Shown here: piece by piece, positions 35,001-43,426 of the stretch
Layout: every line of letters begins with the position of its first letter
Position numbering within the stretch: position 1 is the stretch's first letter
Origin: MFD00082-c5 sp963697995
GTDB lineage: Bacteria > Chlamydiota > Chlamydiia > Chlamydiales > JAJFMB01
DNA length: 64,000 nucleotides
Assembly: GCA_963697995.1 (NCBI GenBank)
Contig: OY969110.1
Coordinates: 744,001-808,000 of the forward strand
Direction: 5' to 3'
Notes under the pieces: generated by a model
Databases searched by the model: none
What the model was told of the DNA's origin: nothing
What the model saw: the letters and a program-made list of their open reading frames with translations, nothing else
Program-made: the position numbers and the translations under genes

Positions 35001-38000
35001 AAATCACGCACAAGTCAAAAGGGGTACGTTGATTTTCATCCACAACATCAAACTTTGCTCCTCGTTTGATTAAAAGGTCTATCATGGGAAGATCGTTGTT
35101 AATAACAGCTATGTGAACAGGATACGATCCATTTTTAGTTAGCGGGAAGTTTGCAGAGCCAAGTTGTAGGATCAAAGCATCGACTCGATCGACATCTCTT
35201 TGAAGAAGTTTAACTTTCAACTCCTCTTTTTGATTTTGAGCGGAATTTGTCTCTTCTGCGACTTTGAATTGTTTTTTGAGGCTTGAACTTAAGGCTTTTC
35301 TATTGTGTTTTAAGCTGATTTGATACGCTTCGTGAATTAAGTACTCCAGAGAATATTTTTTAATAAATGAGCATATGATGTCGGGATCGATTTCTGCTTT
35401 GCAAAGTAAAATAAGATGCTCTTTTGGAGTTAATTGAGTTTCTACCACGTTGTCGGTCAAGGGATTAAAGAAGTGGAACCAAAGATCATAAATCTTAAAG
35501 GTTGCAGCGACTTTAATGGCATTCCATCCGGAAACATTTTTGAAGTGAAGAGCTGGAACAAAAGTGTTTTGATTGATTTGGATCGTTCGGTTTTTTAGAG
35601 CATTATAGAGGCAAAGGCTTGAATTGATCGCTCCATTTTTTGTGGCAGTGACAAGGGGTGTTTCTTTGTCCCAACCGACGAGACAAGGATCTGCGCTCTT
35701 AGATAGAAGAAGCTCAACAATTTCAAAAAAGTCGTTAGCAGCAGCTAGGTGAAGAGCTGTTTTTCCATTTTTTAAAAGAATGTTCGGGTTATTACCTGGG
35801 GCGTTAAGAAGAAGAGAGACCACTTTTAAATGCCCTTTCTCTACGCTTAAATGAAGGGGAGCAAATCCACTCCAGTTCACTTGGTTGATTTGGGCGCCTC
35901 TTGCAATCAGAGCTTGTGTGATTTTTTCGTTACCAGTTTGTGCAGCGATGTGGATAGCAGTTGTTTTATCGTCTAAAGCTATATTCACATCGGTTCTACT
36001 ATCATTTATGAGAATCAGAGCGATCTCTTCATGTCCTTCATAAAGAGCGCTGATTAAGGGGGTTAGTCCCTGAGCTGTTTTGCTGTTTGGGTTAGCACCT
36101 TTTTTTAAGAGCTCTACAACAGCTGCTTTTTGTCCATTTTGGACAGCAGTGTGAAGAGGTGTACCTCCTCCAGGAGGAGCTTCTTCTACAAGACCTGGGG
36201 CTTGGTTGAGTAGAGTGGTTATTGAAGAGAGGGATCCTTCCATTGCCGCGTAGTGTAAAGGGGTGTAGCCTAAAGAATCGGGGCTCCTTGGAGAAATTTT
36301 TCCTAATAGAAAGGAAACCATTTTATGGCTTCCAAAAATAACTGCAAGGTGGAGAGGAGTTATTCCGTTTTGATCTCTAAAGTCAAATTGAGCGATGTTT
36401 TTTGCCGCTTCAAAGAAAAGGGTCTCGTTGTTTGATTTGATTGCATAAAGCAGGTCTTCAATCGATCGGCTCATCTGAAATGATGGAGGGGACAGATAGG
36501 CTAAAGCAGTTTTCTTTCCCTCTTCATTTCCGTTTGGTTGATTTGTAAAACTCATTTTGAAAAAGGCTCCAGGAGGGATCTCTTCACTCTGTTCCTCTAA
36601 AGAAAGCATTTTATTTGGGGCAAGTTTAACAAGACGCCCGTGGAGGTGGTCTAACATGGGATAGGCCAAAGGAGCCACTTCCGAAGGTTTGTTTTCTAAA
36701 TGAACACCGCACCCCCCAACGACTCTTTTTTGTAAAATTTTCTCCTCATTTGTTTGTTCGCTATAGAGGCGCAAAAAGGTATCTCTTATCTCGAGGGGCC
36801 ATTCGAATTTAATCACACCAAAGGGAAACGAAGAAGGATCTTCCAAGAACGTTATTGGATTATCCTGCCACTCTTTATAAGTTTTACGCCATTTATTAAT
36901 TTCCGCATCGAACGTGGTTTTTTGAGTTCTAAAGCCTTCAAGATTTCCTTCGCACACCCTTTTATTTGAAAGAAATGTTTGATAATTTGGATTAAAGCTA
37001 GACAAAAAACCGCTCGTCAAATCGTCGTAGTGTCTTCTATTCTGTTCCCACTCATTTACCTTTTCTTGGTAAGTGGTATTAAATTCTCTTTCTCTTTGAG
37101 CCAGTTCCCTTAAACCCTCTAGCGCTTTTTGGTCAGCTCTTTCTTTTAATTCTTTATAAAGAGTTTTATAGAGCTCTTTTAAACGGTTGAAAAGACGTTC
37201 TGCCCTTTCTTGGTAAGTTGCGGGCTCGAAGTGTTTTTGAGAGAGAGAGACACCGGTAATTCCTCTGACTTTTGTGATCATAGCTCTTACGATGAGATGA
37301 ATAGCCTCTCTTGAGTGTCTCCCATCTTGTAAAGCTTGCGCAAGTTGATTTTTTTCCTGAGGTGAAAGCGTATTGAGAATATCATCTAGAGTTAATTTTA
37401 GTTCGTTGTAGTAGAATTCTCGAAGAGGTAAATGGGGAAAGAGGGGAGGGCATTTAAGATGATTGTTTTCATAGGTCTGCTCAATCAGGGGGAATTTGTC
37501 CTCATTTTTTAAGGTGTTGTAGTAGTAACAGAAAAAGTTGATCAGGTTCAGCGCTTCAAACATTTTTTTAAACTCAGGAAGCCTTGGCATGTATTGTTTG
37601 ATCTGTTGGCACATGATATTGTAGGCGATTTCTAAGGCTTCGTATGAAGGGGGATTTTTTCCGTGTTCTTGCTTATACTGTTCAAGCTCTTTTTCGTAGA
37701 TAGGATCTGGAGAGATGGTATAGAGGACGTCGAAGTCTCCGTCGATGATGAATAGATTTTCCGTTTTTTTGATCGAATCTTGTTTTGCGATAATTCGGAA
37801 AGAAGACCTAAAGCCTGAGAAGTCTTGTAATATGGGAGGTTCTTTTGGGTCATTTTTTATTTTACCTGATAATTTAAGCATTTGGAGCGCTTCTTTGATC
37901 GAGTAGTAGGTCTCTTCTGGTTTTAGAAAAGGTTTTGTATAATCAAAAACATCCACCAGATTTCTTTTTAAAACAGACTCATCAGTTGTCCGTCTTTGAT

Positions 38001-39099
38001 TCCATTCTAGTACAAAGTCGCTCTTGAAGAATCCTCCGTTGACAAACCCTTTCATGTAGTAGTCAAGTAACGCAATCACATGGCCAACAAAGGTGTTTTG
38101 ATAAGTGGGGTGAATTACGGGGTACATATTTGTGTCTCCATTGAAATGGAGACTGAAGAAAGGGACGGTATCGTGAACAAAAATTCCGACGGCAAGTTCG
38201 TGAAGTAGCTGATCGATCTCTTTTTTGGAAAGACTTAATTTTCCCTTTACTGAAGGTAAGTAAAAGAAATGCTCTGTTTCACTTCTTTCTTCTATTGTGT
38301 CAAAGAGGTTTTTGATGATTCCGACTGCATTTGCGACACCACCAATATGCCCTCCTGTGGCTTTTCCCTCTGGCATAGGAGCATCGGGGTGGCTTGAATT
38401 GTAGCTGTCGACGAGATTATTTGTTTGAACTCTTTCTCGGAAGTCACTTGGTTGATGAGTGATCGCAAGAACATCCTCGTAGGAGCCCCCACGAGGGTTT
38501 TGAGGATCTGCAACCCATTTTTTGGGTAGATAGTTTTTTCCCCCATTGTTAATCATTCCATTGGCTCTGACTTCGACCCAAATTTGATCCCCATTGCGAA
38601 AAGTCTTCATATAAATGGTGTTGCCAAACTTGTCTTTGCCAACGCAATTGTTAGGATCTTTCGCAACATCCAAGATTTTTTGCCGATTTTCTGCATTATC
38701 TAAAGGAAAATGCCCTCTGATGGTTTTGTGGCCATCGAAAATATGGGGTGTTTTCCCTGGATGAAAATAGGGAACCATTCCAGCAACCAATGGGGGCCAA
38801 AGAGTGATTTTTTCTTGAACAAAGGTTAATCGCCATCTTTTTTCGATGCTGAAAGAGAGGTGAGATAAAGAAGAGAGACTTTTATTATCTAAAGCATTGA
38901 TGATTTTTTCTTGGGAGATGATGTGAATCGTGCCATCTGGGCAATGAACGGTTCCAAAAAGAAAAGAGTGCGCTTTCCAGATCTGAATCACTTTGCCATC
39001 AGAGTCTTTAAAGGGGGGTGTGAGAGGCTTTTTGTTAGCAACAATGTCTCTTGCGATTAAAATTTTTTGAATAGATGGGTAATTAATCGTTGCTGTCAT
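32062..39099 (-). CDS. Giant ankyrin-repeat protein (2345 residues) with unique N-terminal domain
   Basis: The C-terminal ~1450 residues (from about 890) are a long run of ankyrin repeats ('NGITPLHLAVIFGSHKMV', 'GYTPLHYAAMEG', 'GKTALHLAA', many more), interrupted by two non-repeat stretches near 1220-1300 and 1560-1650. The N-terminal ~880 residues are not ankyrin: they include a possible EndoU-type nuclease motif near 119-185 (HIFDGHKTIRGH...RNGDQIWVEV), an unknown central region, and a coiled coil near 630-710. No signal peptide or membrane segment. Long ankyrin proteins are typical secreted effectors of intracellular bacteria; that role is inference. It starts 3 bp after the upstream gene's stop. 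Confidence 0.82.
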   Translation of the reverse strand: MTATINYPSIQKILIARDIVANKKPLTPPFKDSDGKVIQIWKAHSFLFGTVHCPDGTIHIISQEKIINALDNKSLSSLSHLSFSIEKRWRLTFVQEKITLWPPLVAGMVPYFHPGKTPHIFDGHKTIRGHFPLDNAENRQKILDVAKDPNNCVGKDKFGNTIYMKTFRNGDQIWVEVRANGMINNGGKNYLPKKWVADPQNPRGGSYEDVLAITHQPSDFRERVQTNNLVDSYNSSHPDAPMPEGKATGGHIGGVANAVGIIKNLFDTIEERSETEHFFYLPSVKGKLSLSKKEIDQLLHELAVGIFVHDTVPFFSLHFNGDTNMYPVIHPTYQNTFVGHVIALLDYYMKGFVNGGFFKSDFVLEWNQRRTTDESVLKRNLVDVFDYTKPFLKPEETYYSIKEALQMLKLSGKIKNDPKEPPILQDFSGFRSSFRIIAKQDSIKKTENLFIIDGDFDVLYTISPDPIYEKELEQYKQEHGKNPPSYEALEIAYNIMCQQIKQYMPRLPEFKKMFEALNLINFFCYYYNTLKNEDKFPLIEQTYENNHLKCPPLFPHLPLREFYYNELKLTLDDILNTLSPQEKNQLAQALQDGRHSREAIHLIVRAMITKVRGITGVSLSQKHFEPATYQERAERLFNRLKELYKTLYKELKERADQKALEGLRELAQREREFNTTYQEKVNEWEQNRRHYDDLTSGFLSSFNPNYQTFLSNKRVCEGNLEGFRTQKTTFDAEINKWRKTYKEWQDNPITFLEDPSSFPFGVIKFEWPLEIRDTFLRLYSEQTNEEKILQKRVVGGCGVHLENKPSEVAPLAYPMLDHLHGRLVKLAPNKMLSLEEQSEEIPPGAFFKMSFTNQPNGNEEGKKTALAYLSPPSFQMSRSIEDLLYAIKSNNETLFFEAAKNIAQFDFRDQNGITPLHLAVIFGSHKMVSFLLGKISPRSPDSLGYTPLHYAAMEGSLSSITTLLNQAPGLVEEAPPGGGTPLHTAVQNGQKAAVVELLKKGANPNSKTAQGLTPLISALYEGHEEIALILINDSRTDVNIALDDKTTAIHIAAQTGNEKITQALIARGAQINQVNWSGFAPLHLSVEKGHLKVVSLLLNAPGNNPNILLKNGKTALHLAAANDFFEIVELLLSKSADPCLVGWDKETPLVTATKNGAINSSLCLYNALKNRTIQINQNTFVPALHFKNVSGWNAIKVAATFKIYDLWFHFFNPLTDNVVETQLTPKEHLILLCKAEIDPDIICSFIKKYSLEYLIHEAYQISLKHNRKALSSSLKKQFKVAEETNSAQNQKEELKVKLLQRDVDRVDALILQLGSANFPLTKNGSYPVHIAVINNDLPMIDLLIKRGAKFDVVDENQRTPFDLCVIYKRPKILETLLNPLLELPIPQNLLHTAAAEGDEESLRMVFKRISDLEIEDDSHQTPLNLAVGKEKIKNVLFLLSKGALRKGQGPHSTLRLAAKSHSPILLILLKFHPLKTPEEGYEALVEATLRGIEKNVEILLQEGCDPHFRVGVESSAYNLAKRDRLHSIVALFENNKGQIDKLKRECMEALQNEEIEKFFLKSSTLSHDFPILFPISHKGESLQPITHLLYLKLHDPALRLMALKNYIGQHPKAITLLDSDGDNLLHIVGLRDHKIKFTDLPFKSSQIEEGNNNNVTPLHLFGAEGTLEDLNNLLFTHDNKLRVKPNAFNKEDNKGETPLFYAVRKNRLENIEFLVKNKADVNHRSHELMTLVGIAIDNNSLPMLRLLLSHGAHIEDRIGLEHESALHVSIKKKHDEITFFLFSQGVDVTCKDQNGVQPIHLAAAQGKRNLVRLLIACGADPLAQDNEGKTVMHYAAESSSKELIDDLKNSGASIEPDSFETTPGQVALKNGNIPMVAEFALQGAKFQGSDPEKPNGIYQATLSRNKKLLKLMVSSPLIKHNETITRSIRAALQIDSVDQLEILLSQMSSVNLRLNPHTGETLLHIAASHGAIRSLRFLIGKGGDLKMVTTQGLTPFDYALLTGELNVAYAISKEIEIDLKKKLHDGSSYFHVASNQANRAMIAFLATISSSMKETITALNAPDSSGNTPLHLSAKLGDRQSAQLLILLGANPSLKNNDQQTAFDLVQSAEMKRMMLNFSTTLNSEVIKGAQPIHVATLLEDLEGVTLLGQIGEINAQDREGRTPLHLASQKNNLKLLRKIRTLSSSLEIKDNKGYTPLVVAALENERVDALNDLIKAGSNPSQIIDKTSLLEMVFKQGSSKKAHFQMLYNAIPAIGNDTTLQRGVQNGNSDLMFDALNKGAKIGIKEVLTAIKAKQKNLAITIISWFDLELGDDALSTQIREALRELGDYPFLDKVITGMKRKFE

Positions 39100-39102
39100 G
39101 AT

Positions 39103-39942
39103 TTAACACGTCCATTTAAAAGGGGCTTTGATGCAGTCTGCTAACACTTTAGCTTTAAGTTTGTGGAGAAGATTCCACTCCCATTGAAATTTTTCTGGCC
39201 TCTCTTTCATGCCTTTGAGAAGATCCATCAAGTACTGAAGTTTCTTATCGTATTTTTCATGAAAGATTTTGCAAAATTCGGTGAAACTTGAAAGGAGTTC
39301 CTCATCTGTTAAGAAAGCTTTTCTTTGTTCCTCAAGAGGTATTTTTGCCCCTTTTAGAACCGAGCTATTCCACTCTAAATACGACTCCCCTTCAAGACAA
39401 ATATTCATGCAAAAAAAGTCGTGAGCATCAAATTCTTTTGGGTTAATATCCGGGGCAATTCGTTGCCAAAGTTCGAGGAAAAAGGATCTTGAAAGGGTGT
39501 ATCCTTGCTCAACAGAGAGTTTATTAGGTTTTTCGCTTTTCCAATTAAATGTGATTCCTAAGGAGCGCTCTTTAGACTTTTCAAGCATTGTTTTAAAGAG
39601 CCTTTTAACAATAGGAGTTTCATTTTTTACAAGCTCATATAAGCTATTAAGCTCATTCGAGAGGATGTTGTTGTATTCAAGGCAAAAGGCCAAAGTAGCC
39701 TCAAAAATTTGAGTCGCTGTCAATTTGGCATTTTTTTGTTCCTCTTTTTTGATCCCTGTCGTTTTAAAAAGAGCCTCGTTCCACTCACTAAATCCGTGCT
39801 TGCCGTCACAGATCACAAGACAAAAGCAGGTTTCCGTTTCATTTGGGGCCCTCAAAGTCTCAAAGAGGGAGGAGAAAAATCCCGTGCAAACAGCGAAACC
39901 CTCCTCAGTTGATAAATCATGTGTGCAGAAATACCGCTCCAT
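39103..39942 (-). CDS. Unknown protein with two tandem copies of a ~100-residue domain
   Basis: The 279-residue product consists of two related halves: LSTEEGFAVCTGFFSSLFETL...GFSEWNEALFKTTGIKKEEQKNAKLTATQ (about 10-110) aligns with LSVEQGYTLSRSFFLELWQRI...SYLEWNSSVLKGAKIPLEEQRKAFLTDEE (about 140-240). No signal peptide or membrane segment; I recognise no family. The frame reaches 39978, but GAGG seven bases before the ATG at 39942 sets the start. It is the first gene of the three-gene minus-strand cluster, 3 bp ahead of the giant ankyrin gene, so it may be a chaperone or partner of that protein. Confidence 0.65.
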   Translation of the reverse strand: MERYFCTHDLSTEEGFAVCTGFFSSLFETLRAPNETETCFCLVICDGKHGFSEWNEALFKTTGIKKEEQKNAKLTATQIFEATLAFCLEYNNILSNELNSLYELVKNETPIVKRLFKTMLEKSKERSLGITFNWKSEKPNKLSVEQGYTLSRSFFLELWQRIAPDINPKEFDAHDFFCMNICLEGESYLEWNSSVLKGAKIPLEEQRKAFLTDEELLSSFTEFCKIFHEKYDKKLQYLMDLLKGMKERPEKFQWEWNLLHKLKAKVLADCIKAPFKWTC

Positions 39943-39947
39943 ACAAT

Positions 39948-39964
39948 AACCTCGATTTGAGGTT
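39948..39964 (-). promoter_or_regulatory. Small hairpin over the ribosome-binding site
   Basis: AACCTC-AAATC-GAGGTT, read on the minus strand; the right arm contains the GAGG used for the start at 39942. If formed in the mRNA it would hide the ribosome-binding site of the first cluster gene. Confidence 0.35.
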
Positions 39965-40077
39965 CGAGATTTTGTCATTTTTTTTTTAATAAAGCAAGTT
40001 TTTTTAAACGTTGAGTAAAATCCAGGATTCGTTTAACATGCTGCACGATTTCTTAAAAAGGGAGGCGCGTTTTTATT

Positions 40078-40677
40078 ATGAGAAATATCATTCTTTGTTT
40101 ATCCATTGTATCAACACTTTTGAGTTCCCCTCTCGAACAGACAGCTACCCCTTTAACCATTTTCAGTCTTAAGGAGAGTGAATCGTTTGAGGCGATGAAT
40201 AAGAGGGGCGAGTTTATTTTATTTGAAAGTGAATGGTATCGAAATGAATGTTTTTGCAATTATTACTATTCTAATATCGATTTGCAAAAAGCTAAAATTT
40301 GTATTTCAGATATTATTAACGACGAACTTAACCAGTTGGGATTTGAACCAGTCTCTTTGAGGTATAACAATTCTCCCGATTACAGCATATCTTTGACTTA
40401 TCCAAACCCTTTGGATCAATATGGAAATGTCTTAGTCACCTTCGCCCACAAAGCAGAAAAAGATATCGATGGTAACTTTCCAAGAAAATTGGGTGTTTGG
40501 CAAAAAGATAGAGGGTTTCGTTTAATCGAAGTGCCAAAAATTGAGTATGTGAATTTAGTTTGGTCTTTAGATGAGACTTTAGTGGTTACAGGTCGGGAAA
40601 AACCGAATACCTCAAGAAAGAGTGTGGTTATCCTTTCATTAAAAGAGGGGTATTTTGGCGAGCGGAAAGGCAGCTAA
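40078..40677 (+). CDS. Small predicted secreted protein, unknown
   Basis: The 199-residue product starts with a signal peptide (about 1-16, LCLSIVSTLLSS) and then a region with cysteines (C-x-C and one more around residues 59-75). I recognise no family; the second half, 'VLVTFAHKAEKDIDGNFPRKLGVWQKDRGFRLIEVPKIEYVNLVWSLDETLVVTG', looks like a beta-rich fold. It converges on the small membrane gene at 40674 with a 4-bp overlap at the stops. It is read away from the ankyrin cluster and shares the intergenic promoter region with it. Confidence 0.6.
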   Translation: MRNIILCLSIVSTLLSSPLEQTATPLTIFSLKESESFEAMNKRGEFILFESEWYRNECFCNYYYSNIDLQKAKICISDIINDELNQLGFEPVSLRYNNSPDYSISLTYPNPLDQYGNVLVTFAHKAEKDIDGNFPRKLGVWQKDRGFRLIEVPKIEYVNLVWSLDETLVVTGREKPNTSRKSVVILSLKEGYFGERKGS

Positions 40678-41033
40678 GCAGTTTCTGAATATTTAGCTTC
40701 TTTTACCTCTTCACATCTGTCTTGAGCGATGTAACAAGTAACACAACCAAATAGGCAGAAGGTCATTGTCAAAAGGCACGATCCTGTTGCAGCCGCGGTG
40801 GTCAATTTTGGTATCGTTTGTGCGACTGCAAAACTTAATACCCCCTTTCCACAACAACACACACTCATACAGCACAATTTTTTTGTTGTTCTATCCTCAT
40901 GACAAATTTTTAAATTTTCAAAACCCCTTTTAGCGATCTGCCTTGTGGAAATAACACTTTTTTGAAAACAAGAGCTTTCTTTTTTTGGTTGTTGAGAAAA
41001 AAATAGGGATGAATTAACACTTTCCATTAACAT
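40674..41033 (-). CDS. Small cysteine-rich membrane protein, possible Inc-like
   Basis: The 119-residue product has a basic, serine-rich N-terminus and one bilobed hydrophobic region (about 52-102: 'SVCCCGKGVLSFAVAQTI' and 'SCLLTMTFCLFGCVTCYI') with seven or more cysteines, followed by an acidic tail. Closely spaced paired hydrophobic segments are the hallmark of chlamydial inclusion-membrane proteins; this is suggestive only. AAAGG seven bases upstream supports the ATG at 41033. The function is not known. Confidence 0.5.
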   Translation of the reverse strand: MLMESVNSSLFFSQQPKKESSCFQKSVISTRQIAKRGFENLKICHEDRTTKKLCCMSVCCCGKGVLSFAVAQTIPKLTTAAATGSCLLTMTFCLFGCVTCYIAQDRCEEVKEAKYSETA

Positions 41034-41188
41034 ATAAAAACCTTTTTATTCATTTTATCTTTTTAGTATTTTTAATACAATAGACTTCTTTCAATACTGG
41101 CTGTGTTCGAACAAATAGAGTTTTGAAAGAGGTCTAATAGTTTTGGATTTAGTAAGGGCATTTCTTGGATAAAAAGTTTCAAGGTTGT

Positions 41189-43333
41189 ATGATGGCTCCA
41201 TACCTCATGCGTCGTACAATATTTTGTCTTTTATATGTCTTTTATTTAGCAGCTCAAGACCCCTCTTTTGAGGGAAGTGAGCTGATGCGCGATCTTTTTA
41301 TAGCGGAGTATTGGGAAAAAAAAGTAAATGAAAAGCTTCCGGTGACTTTCAGTTACCAGCTCTATGGAGGTTATTTTAACATGCCCTCAGGGAGAATGGC
41401 TCTTCCTGGTGAAATCGGTGTTGGGTATTCAAGTGTGCCTCCCTTCTCTCTTTACAACTTACGCGCTCAGGTGATCGATCGATTTGAGTGCTCTTTTAAC
41501 TATAGGATTTTTCACAATGTCGTCGACCCTTGTTTGACTCATTTAGGTTTTGGAGATTTGTCTGATCGGACTGTTAATATGAAGATAGCCCTTTTTCTTC
41601 CGGAAGACACCGATTATAGACTTCCCGGATTTGCCTTTGGTTTTGATGATTTTTTAGGAACAAGAAATTTTACGGCTCAGTATCTTGTTTTAACCCAAGT
41701 TCATATCGATAAAGGTTTAGAGTGGAGTTTGGGGTATGGTTTTCAACGATTGAATGGTTTTTTTGCCGCCGCTTCCTGGTGGCCCTTTTGGAAATCCTCT
41801 TTTTCCTTATTAAAACCTTTGAGTTTTGCAATTGAATACGACCCCATTTGTTATAAAAGGGAAGTGCATCCCGATAACCGCACTCAGACAGCTCCTTTTA
41901 ATGTGGGTTTAAAATACCGTTTGGGGGATCGTTTTGATGCAACAGTAAGTTATATGAAGGGGGAAAGTGTAGCTTTTTCTATCTCCTCATTTTACAACCT
42001 TGGGCATACTCGGGGTGTTTTGCCAAAGCTTAAAGACCCCGTTCCGTACCGTCCCCCCTTTAATGGGGACAGGGTGGGGTATACGGGAAGTGATTCTGAT
42101 TTAGTTTTTCAATTAAAAAACGTCATGTCAGAGCAAGGTTTTGATCTTTTGAGTCTTTCAAGATCCTCTGATTTTCTCGGTCAAAAGCGTCTTCGGCTTC
42201 ACGTAGCTAACAGAAAGTGGCGCACAGAAAGGGATATGAGGTGCCGCCTCTACTACATGCTTGCCTACCTCATCCCGGAAGAGATCGATTGGGTTTCCGT
42301 CGTCAAAGAAGCCAACGGGTTTGCAATCCAGGAGTACGATTTTCCGATGGTTTATATTAGGCAAAAGAAGATGTGCCTGATGGGCTCTGCTGAACTTGAT
42401 GTGTTAGTCCCTATGAAAAACGTCTCTTTTCCACACCACCCAAGTGAAATTCTTTATTCTAAAAGGCGTGAACTTTGCAATTTTGAGATTTTTCCCAAAA
42501 CTCGCCTTCTTTTTGGAAGCGCGACAGGCAAATTTAAGTATGCTCTCGGGTTAACGGTAGGTGTGAATGGTTTTTTTCCTTTTAACGACATTTATTACTC
42601 AAGTCGCATTGGGGTTAACTTGTTTAATAATTTAAATGAGGTGTGTTCGGTCGATAAGTTAAACCCCTCTCAAATCATCAACGTTAGGACGGATGCTATC
42701 GGCTACTACAAGGTGAAGGGAATCACTTTGGATGAGTGTTATTTGCAAAAGGTGTGGAGCTTAAGAAAGGGGATGTTCTTTAGGCTGGCGGGGGGCTATT
42801 TCGAGCAGATGTATGGGGGGGTTGGAGTTGAGAGTCTTTACTTTCCTGTCAACTCCCGCTTTGCCCTAGGAGGGGAGTTTGCATGGGTTAAAAAAAGGGA
42901 AAGAAGGGGTTTTGGATTTGAAGAGAATGTTCGCAAGCTCTCAGGGTTTACAAAAACATTTGTTCCTTTTACCGGCACTCAATACTTTTGTAATCTGTAC
43001 TACGATTGGAAAGAGTTAGAACTTGATTTTCGGATTCAGGTGGGTAAGTTTTTGGCAAACGATTTGGGGGCAAGATTTGAGATTTCTAGATACTTTTGCA
43101 GTGGCCTTCGCATGCTGGTCTGGTTTAGCTTAACAGATGGGGGCGATAGGATTAATGGGCGGGAGTATCACGATAAGGGGATCGCTCTTTCAATGCCTTT
43201 AGATATTTTCTACACCCACAGCGAGCGGGATCGGTGGCGCTACTCTTTAGGGGCCTGGCTAAGAGACGTGGGTCAAACAGCTTACACGGGTTGGTCTCTT
43301 TACGATCAAATCAATGAAGAGCGGCAGTGGTAA
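41189..43333 (+). CDS. YjbH-like outer-membrane beta-barrel protein
   Basis: The product (714 residues from ATG 41189) has an N-terminal hydrophobic signal ('LMRRTIFCLLYVFYLAAQ') and a long beta-barrel typed sequence with the features of the YjbH/GfcD exopolysaccharide-export family ('MPSGRMALPGEIGVGYSSVPPFSLYNLRAQVIDRFECSFNYRIF', 'VSYMKGESVAFSISSFYNLG', C-terminal 'GWSLYDQI'). Such proteins sit in the outer membrane next to Wza-type export lipoproteins. The frame opens at TTG 41165; AAGG shortly before the ATGs at 41189 and 41192 favours these. It has no obvious operon partner here, although a Wza-like gene begins at 63.3 kb. Confidence 0.72.
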   Translation: MMAPYLMRRTIFCLLYVFYLAAQDPSFEGSELMRDLFIAEYWEKKVNEKLPVTFSYQLYGGYFNMPSGRMALPGEIGVGYSSVPPFSLYNLRAQVIDRFECSFNYRIFHNVVDPCLTHLGFGDLSDRTVNMKIALFLPEDTDYRLPGFAFGFDDFLGTRNFTAQYLVLTQVHIDKGLEWSLGYGFQRLNGFFAAASWWPFWKSSFSLLKPLSFAIEYDPICYKREVHPDNRTQTAPFNVGLKYRLGDRFDATVSYMKGESVAFSISSFYNLGHTRGVLPKLKDPVPYRPPFNGDRVGYTGSDSDLVFQLKNVMSEQGFDLLSLSRSSDFLGQKRLRLHVANRKWRTERDMRCRLYYMLAYLIPEEIDWVSVVKEANGFAIQEYDFPMVYIRQKKMCLMGSAELDVLVPMKNVSFPHHPSEILYSKRRELCNFEIFPKTRLLFGSATGKFKYALGLTVGVNGFFPFNDIYYSSRIGVNLFNNLNEVCSVDKLNPSQIINVRTDAIGYYKVKGITLDECYLQKVWSLRKGMFFRLAGGYFEQMYGGVGVESLYFPVNSRFALGGEFAWVKKRERRGFGFEENVRKLSGFTKTFVPFTGTQYFCNLYYDWKELELDFRIQVGKFLANDLGARFEISRYFCSGLRMLVWFSLTDGGDRINGREYHDKGIALSMPLDIFYTHSERDRWRYSLGAWLRDVGQTAYTGWSLYDQINEERQW

Positions 43334-43378
43334 TAAGTATTTGATTATAAATATTTTATGAAAATGAAGTTTTTCTAC

Positions 43379-43420
43379 AAAATCTACCCATTTGACTTAA
43401 ATGGGTAGATTTTGTAGATT
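43379..43420 (+). promoter_or_regulatory. Operator-promoter of the AbiE locus
   Basis: A perfect 15-bp inverted repeat (AAAATCTACCCATTT, 43379-43393; complement at 43399-43413) has a 5-bp centre. Across it runs TTGACT (43392-43397), a 17-bp spacer and TAGATT (43415-43420). Transcription would start at about 43427, exactly the ATG of the antitoxin, so the mRNA would be leaderless. An AbiEi-type antitoxin bound here would block the promoter. Confidence 0.7.
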
Positions 43421-43426
43421 TAAGGA

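Noticed and set aside
36754..36969. Plus-strand open frames inside the giant ankyrin gene (also 32393-32710, 34069-34475)
   Set aside because: They lie opposite a long gene with clear ankyrin periodicity and lack start signals.
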